NCBI GenBank assembly: GCA_031411495.1 | Contig: JANOBD010000190.1 | Span: 1 to 37,591 of the forward strand | Source of the DNA: JANOBD01 sp031411495 | GTDB lineage: Bacteria > Planctomycetota > Phycisphaerae > Tepidisphaerales > Tepidisphaeraceae | Length of the DNA stretch: 37,591 bases | Direction: 5' to 3' | In this document: piece after piece, positions 34,532-37,591 of the stretch | How the letters are laid out: the number at the start of each line of letters is the position of its first letter | How positions within the stretch are numbered: position 1 is the first letter of the stretch | Translations under genes and position numbers: made by a program | Notes under the pieces: model-generated | The model's database searches: none | Told to the model about the DNA's origin: nothing | Seen by the model: only the letters and a program-made list of their open reading frames with translations

Positions 34532-36975
34532 GCCAGGACAAACCCGACACATTCGAATCTGAAGTCGAAGCCTGCCTCTCGGGCCTCGCGCCGGCCGTCA
34601 CGTTCGAAGACCGCCTGATCGAATCGCTTCGCGCCTCGACGCAGTTGAACCCGTTTCGATTGCCGCATGTGAATCCACTCGTGCTCAAACCCGCGATGGG
34701 CGTGGCGGCGACGATCGCGGTGGCAGCGATCGGATACATCGGGATGGGCTCACTGGATTCAGAATCCGCATCCGTGCACGGGATGAGCTTGAAGCAGATC
34801 GGCCGGAACATCTCGCTGGGTTCGAATGAAAGCCGTGCGGTCCAGCTCGGCCGGCAAGTTCACGGCCTCAACCAGAGCGAGGATCGTTCTGGCGGAAGCG
34901 GCCTTGTCGATTTCAATTCTCAGTTGGGTGGAGCGTTCTCCGCAGGCACATTGATCGTGCCAACGGAAGGTGGCGCTTCCGAGCGACGCGGAAGAGACCT
35001 GTCAATGCGTTCGCCGCAGACGGACGCGGGAAAGCTCGTCACCGGCTCCGAGCTTCGAGACAAGGATGACGACGTTGCCAAGCTCAAAGACTCGCTGCCC
35101 GGCGTAAAGCAAGCGATAGACGCTTACTACTTCAAGGACGAAAAGCTGGGTGTTGCCGAGAACAAAGATCGGCCCGAAGTCGCGCTCGGCGAGTCTCTCG
35201 CGCCGATGCTCGCTCCCGATACCAGCGCGAACCAGCCCGTGGCCCCTGAAACGCCACCTGTAACGGCGAGCGACCCCAAACTCGACGTAACCGAGCTCCC
35301 GCAGCCGCCGACGAGCCAACCGCTCGCCGACACGCGCAAGATCATCCGCACCGGCACCGTCGAGTTCGAAGTCCAGTCCTTCGACGCTGCCTTCGCGACG
35401 CTTTCAAAAATCGTCGACGAAGAAGCTGGCCTGATCGGTTCGACCGAATCGACCAAGCTCGAGAACGGGAAAACCCGCGGCACGATCGTCGTCCGCGTGC
35501 CGCCGGAATACCTCGATCGGCTGGTGATGAAACTGCGCGGGCTCGGCGAACTCAAGACGCAGAACATCAGCGCCGCGGATGTCACCAAGCAATACACCGA
35601 TCTCGAAAGCCAGCTCCGGGCCGCACAGGCGATGCAGGAGCGACTGCTGGAGATGATCAAGGACGGCAAAGGCGCGATCAAAGACCTGCTCGCGGCAGAG
35701 AAGGAGCTGGGTAACTGGCGCACGAAGATCGAGCAGCTCGAAGGCGAGCGGCGATACATTGACGCTCAAGTCTCACTGTCGACGCTCTCGATCACGCTCA
35801 CTGAAAAGGACATCAGCCAGGCCGCGACCGTCACACAGACCGAACGCGTCGACGCCGGCATCGAGTGTGAGGATGTGGAGAAGTCCCGCGCCGATGCGCT
35901 GGTGAAAATCGCCGAACTTGGCGGCCGCGTGCGATTGGCCGATCTCAAGCAGCTCGACGCAGGGCAGTTCACCGCGACGATCGTCGCGGAACTGAAGCCC
36001 GAATCGTCGGGCCAGCTGATCGATTGCCTCAAGCAGCTCGGTCGCGTCGCGCGGCTGACCGCCGAGCGATCCGAGAACGCGGCCGATGGATCGAATCCGA
36101 CGGCGACGCCGAAGATCGAGGCCAAGCCGTCCATCTTCCAGATCAGCCTCTACAATTTGGCGAACATCGCGCCGCGGGTGACGCAGTCGATCACGCTCGC
36201 CTCGAATGACGTCGAAGCCGCGTATCGCGCGCTCACCGACGAGGCCGGAAAACTCGGCGGCAGGGTGGTGGCGAGCGAGATGAATCATCCGCGCCCCGAT
36301 TCGGTGAGCGCGACCATGCGAATCGATGTGCCCAGCGCGCAGGTGGATGCGCTGACCGCGAAGCTCAAGTCATTGGGCATCATCATCACATCGACCGATG
36401 CGCAGGCTACCGATAACACGAGCGTCACCAGCGCCAAGCGCGGCTTCTCGCTCTCGCTGATCGATATCGCTGCCGTGCCGCCACGCGAAAGCGTGAACGC
36501 GAGCGTGCGGGTCGACTCGGCCGGCAACGCGCTGGCTTCGCTGCTCGGGAGCGTTCAACAAGCCGGCGGAAAGGCGATCACGCAAAAGCAATCGCGGGAT
36601 GCACACGGCAACGGCAACGCGAGCGTGAGCGTCGATGTCCCGCTCGCGACTTCGCCTACGATTCTGGGCGCACTCCAATCGCTCGGCACCGTCGAGGCGA
36701 TCCAGTCGAATCAGAATCCGAACGTGCCCGCCGGCGAGTTGGCACGGGCGCGCTACGACATCCAACTCGCCACCGTCGATGCGATCGCGCCAAAGGATGG
36801 GTTCTGGAACGCGGTCCGCAACGGCCTGGCGATCAGCCTGCGCGGCCTGGGCTACAGCCTGCAACTGATCGTCGTCGGCCTTTGCCTCGTCGCACCGTGG
36901 GCGCTGCTAGTGTGGCTGGGCGTGAAACTGCGGAGGCGGATGAAGTCGCGGAGTGTGCCCGCGGCGGCGCAATGA
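34528..36975 (+). CDS. Membrane protein with DUF4349 and repeated modules; probable sigma regulator
   Basis: An 815-residue protein coupled to the sigma gene. The first 50 residues (SEVEACLSGLAPAVTFEDRLIESL) are cytoplasmic, followed by a membrane helix (about 53-75). After a long low-complexity linker (75-265), residues 270-425 form a DUF4349 domain: RKIIRTGTVEFEVQSFDAAFATL, a coiled coil (355-410) and VSLSTLSITL. Three further degenerate copies of the beta-alpha part follow (about 432-515, 536-625, 638-730), with recurring SLYNLANIAPR / SLSLIDIAAVPPR / IQLATVDAIAPK blocks. A C-terminal membrane helix (about 775-800) and a basic tail end it. By position it is a predicted anti-sigma factor; it lacks the HxxxCxxC zinc motif of classical ones. 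Confidence 0.8.
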   Translation: MSQDKPDTFESEVEACLSGLAPAVTFEDRLIESLRASTQLNPFRLPHVNPLVLKPAMGVAATIAVAAIGYIGMGSLDSESASVHGMSLKQIGRNISLGSNESRAVQLGRQVHGLNQSEDRSGGSGLVDFNSQLGGAFSAGTLIVPTEGGASERRGRDLSMRSPQTDAGKLVTGSELRDKDDDVAKLKDSLPGVKQAIDAYYFKDEKLGVAENKDRPEVALGESLAPMLAPDTSANQPVAPETPPVTASDPKLDVTELPQPPTSQPLADTRKIIRTGTVEFEVQSFDAAFATLSKIVDEEAGLIGSTESTKLENGKTRGTIVVRVPPEYLDRLVMKLRGLGELKTQNISAADVTKQYTDLESQLRAAQAMQERLLEMIKDGKGAIKDLLAAEKELGNWRTKIEQLEGERRYIDAQVSLSTLSITLTEKDISQAATVTQTERVDAGIECEDVEKSRADALVKIAELGGRVRLADLKQLDAGQFTATIVAELKPESSGQLIDCLKQLGRVARLTAERSENAADGSNPTATPKIEAKPSIFQISLYNLANIAPRVTQSITLASNDVEAAYRALTDEAGKLGGRVVASEMNHPRPDSVSATMRIDVPSAQVDALTAKLKSLGIIITSTDAQATDNTSVTSAKRGFSLSLIDIAAVPPRESVNASVRVDSAGNALASLLGSVQQAGGKAITQKQSRDAHGNGNASVSVDVPLATSPTILGALQSLGTVEAIQSNQNPNVPAGELARARYDIQLATVDAIAPKDGFWNAVRNGLAISLRGLGYSLQLIVVGLCLVAPWALLVWLGVKLRRRMKSRSVPAAAQ

Positions 36976-37000
36976 GCGATCCAGGGAGTCGCACTGGCAT

Positions 37001-37163
37001 GTCATCCAGAGGGAGCCTCGGCGACTGAAGGATCTCGGATCTGGGCGACAAGAGACCGCCGAGAACGATGCGGGAACCGTTCATCCCAACGGCAGAGTCG
37101 ATTGACCGTTCGTGTTCACAGAGACCCGAGATCCTTCGCTCGCCTAGGCTCGCTCTGGATGAC
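37001..37163. repeat. Inverted-repeat element, family C, copy 3
   Basis: Two 38-nt arms (37001-37038 and 37126-37163) are complementary at 34 of 38 positions. They begin GTCATCCAGAGGGAGCC and end CTCTGGATGAC, the same outer words as the two other family C elements, with a GATCTCGG inner part instead of TACTCGCGAA. It lies 25 bp after the DUF4349 gene, in the convergent gap to the U32 gene. Confidence 0.85.
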
Positions 37164-37210
37164 CCACCCTTCGTTGCCTCGCGACGATTCGGAGGACATG
37201 TTTCCGCCGC

Positions 37211-37591
37211 TCACTCCCGATCGAGCGTCCCCGCCGTCACGCCGAGCTGCGAGACGACGCGGAGCGTCCTTAGCGCATTTCGCGGCTGCTGGTTGCCGTC
37301 GATGACGGTGCGGTACTCGCGGACGATCCGCTCGACGTCGTCGCCGCTCTCGCGGAGCAGTTCGAGTCGGAAGTGCCGGATGCCGAGGTCTTTCATCTTC
37401 GGCAGATAGCTCAGCGCGGATTGCGCCTCGGCATTGAACAGCGTGTTGCGACAGCCGGCATCCGGGATGAGCGGGTGCGGCTTGCCGAGCGTGTCTTTCA
37501 AATCAACCTTGTGTGTCTCACACGGCCGGCCGCAGTCGCGGAAATCTTTGCCTTCCGACAGCGTGTGTGCGAAGACACAATGCTCCATGTG
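37211..37591 (-). CDS. U32 family peptidase-like protein, C-terminal part
   Basis: Only the last 126 residues are in the window; the gene continues past its right end. It holds HCVFAHTLSEGKDFRDCGRPCETHK and PDAGCRNTLFNA, four Cys with the spacing of the C-terminal Cys cluster in U32 proteins, which in the studied members (UbiU/V, RlhA-type) binds an iron-sulfur cluster and acts in RNA hydroxylation or ubiquinone synthesis rather than proteolysis. The remaining residues, MKDLGIRHFRLELLRESGDDVERIVREYRTVI, match the family's final helices. The protein is convergent with the DUF4349 gene. Confidence 0.85.
   Translation of the reverse strand, partial: HMEHCVFAHTLSEGKDFRDCGRPCETHKVDLKDTLGKPHPLIPDAGCRNTLFNAEAQSALSYLPKMKDLGIRHFRLELLRESGDDVERIVREYRTVIDGNQQPRNALRTLRVVSQLGVTAGTLDRE

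Overview
The window looks like chromosomal DNA from a planctomycete, most plausibly of the Phycisphaerae/Tepidisphaera type. This is an inference from gene content: three proteins with C-terminal PEP-CTERM sorting signals, one exported Ca-loop protein with an N-terminal VEPRTLL motif (the LEPRxLLS-type motif common in planctomycete exported proteins), a DUF4349 membrane protein paired with an ECF sigma factor, a U32 protein, high GC, and many intergenic hairpin repeats. No rRNA, tRNA, CRISPR array or insertion sequence could be recognised.

Layout. 1-1374: no convincing gene, but a strong minus-strand terminator and several hairpins. 1375-3180: PEP-CTERM protein, divergent from an L-arabinose cluster araB-araA-araD (3370-7810), whose genes are separated by about 250-280 bp spacers folding back on themselves. 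7957-13022 (all minus strand): GT-C membrane glycosyltransferase, LolD/MacB-type ATPase, universal stress protein, GNAT acetyltransferase and a GGDEF diguanylate cyclase. 13259-17961: ROK-family kinase, class I aminotransferase, DUF4870 membrane protein (minus), transaldolase and a lipoprotein. 17965-21355 (minus): C15 pyroglutamyl peptidase, Ca-loop exported protein and dnaN. 21356-22000: a spacer with DnaA-box-like nonamers and an AT-rich stretch. 22001-25658: an MlaF-type ATPase, two tandem paralogous small membrane proteins and a Tat-exported glycosidase-like protein. 25659-27017: a second long gene-free stretch. 27018-27959: parB, carrying a near-perfect parS site inside its own coding sequence. 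28157-33806: two more PEP-CTERM proteins, an exported protein with an STN-like segment, a Tyr/Arg-rich secreted protein and an extended SDR. 33968-36975: ECF sigma factor translationally coupled to an 815-residue membrane protein with a DUF4349 domain and further degenerate repeats. 37211-end: C-terminal end of a U32 protein.

How the parts fit. araBAD converts L-arabinose to D-xylulose 5-phosphate, which the transaldolase (9 kb away, not in the same transcript) can process through the pentose phosphate pathway. dnaN, the DnaA-box-like cluster, parB and parS lie within about 7 kb, which suggests the replication origin region is here or close by, although dnaA and parA are not in the window. 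The least explained pieces are the sigma/DUF4349 pair, the three families of intergenic inverted repeats, the tandem small membrane proteins, and the two gene-free stretches of more than 1.3 kb.
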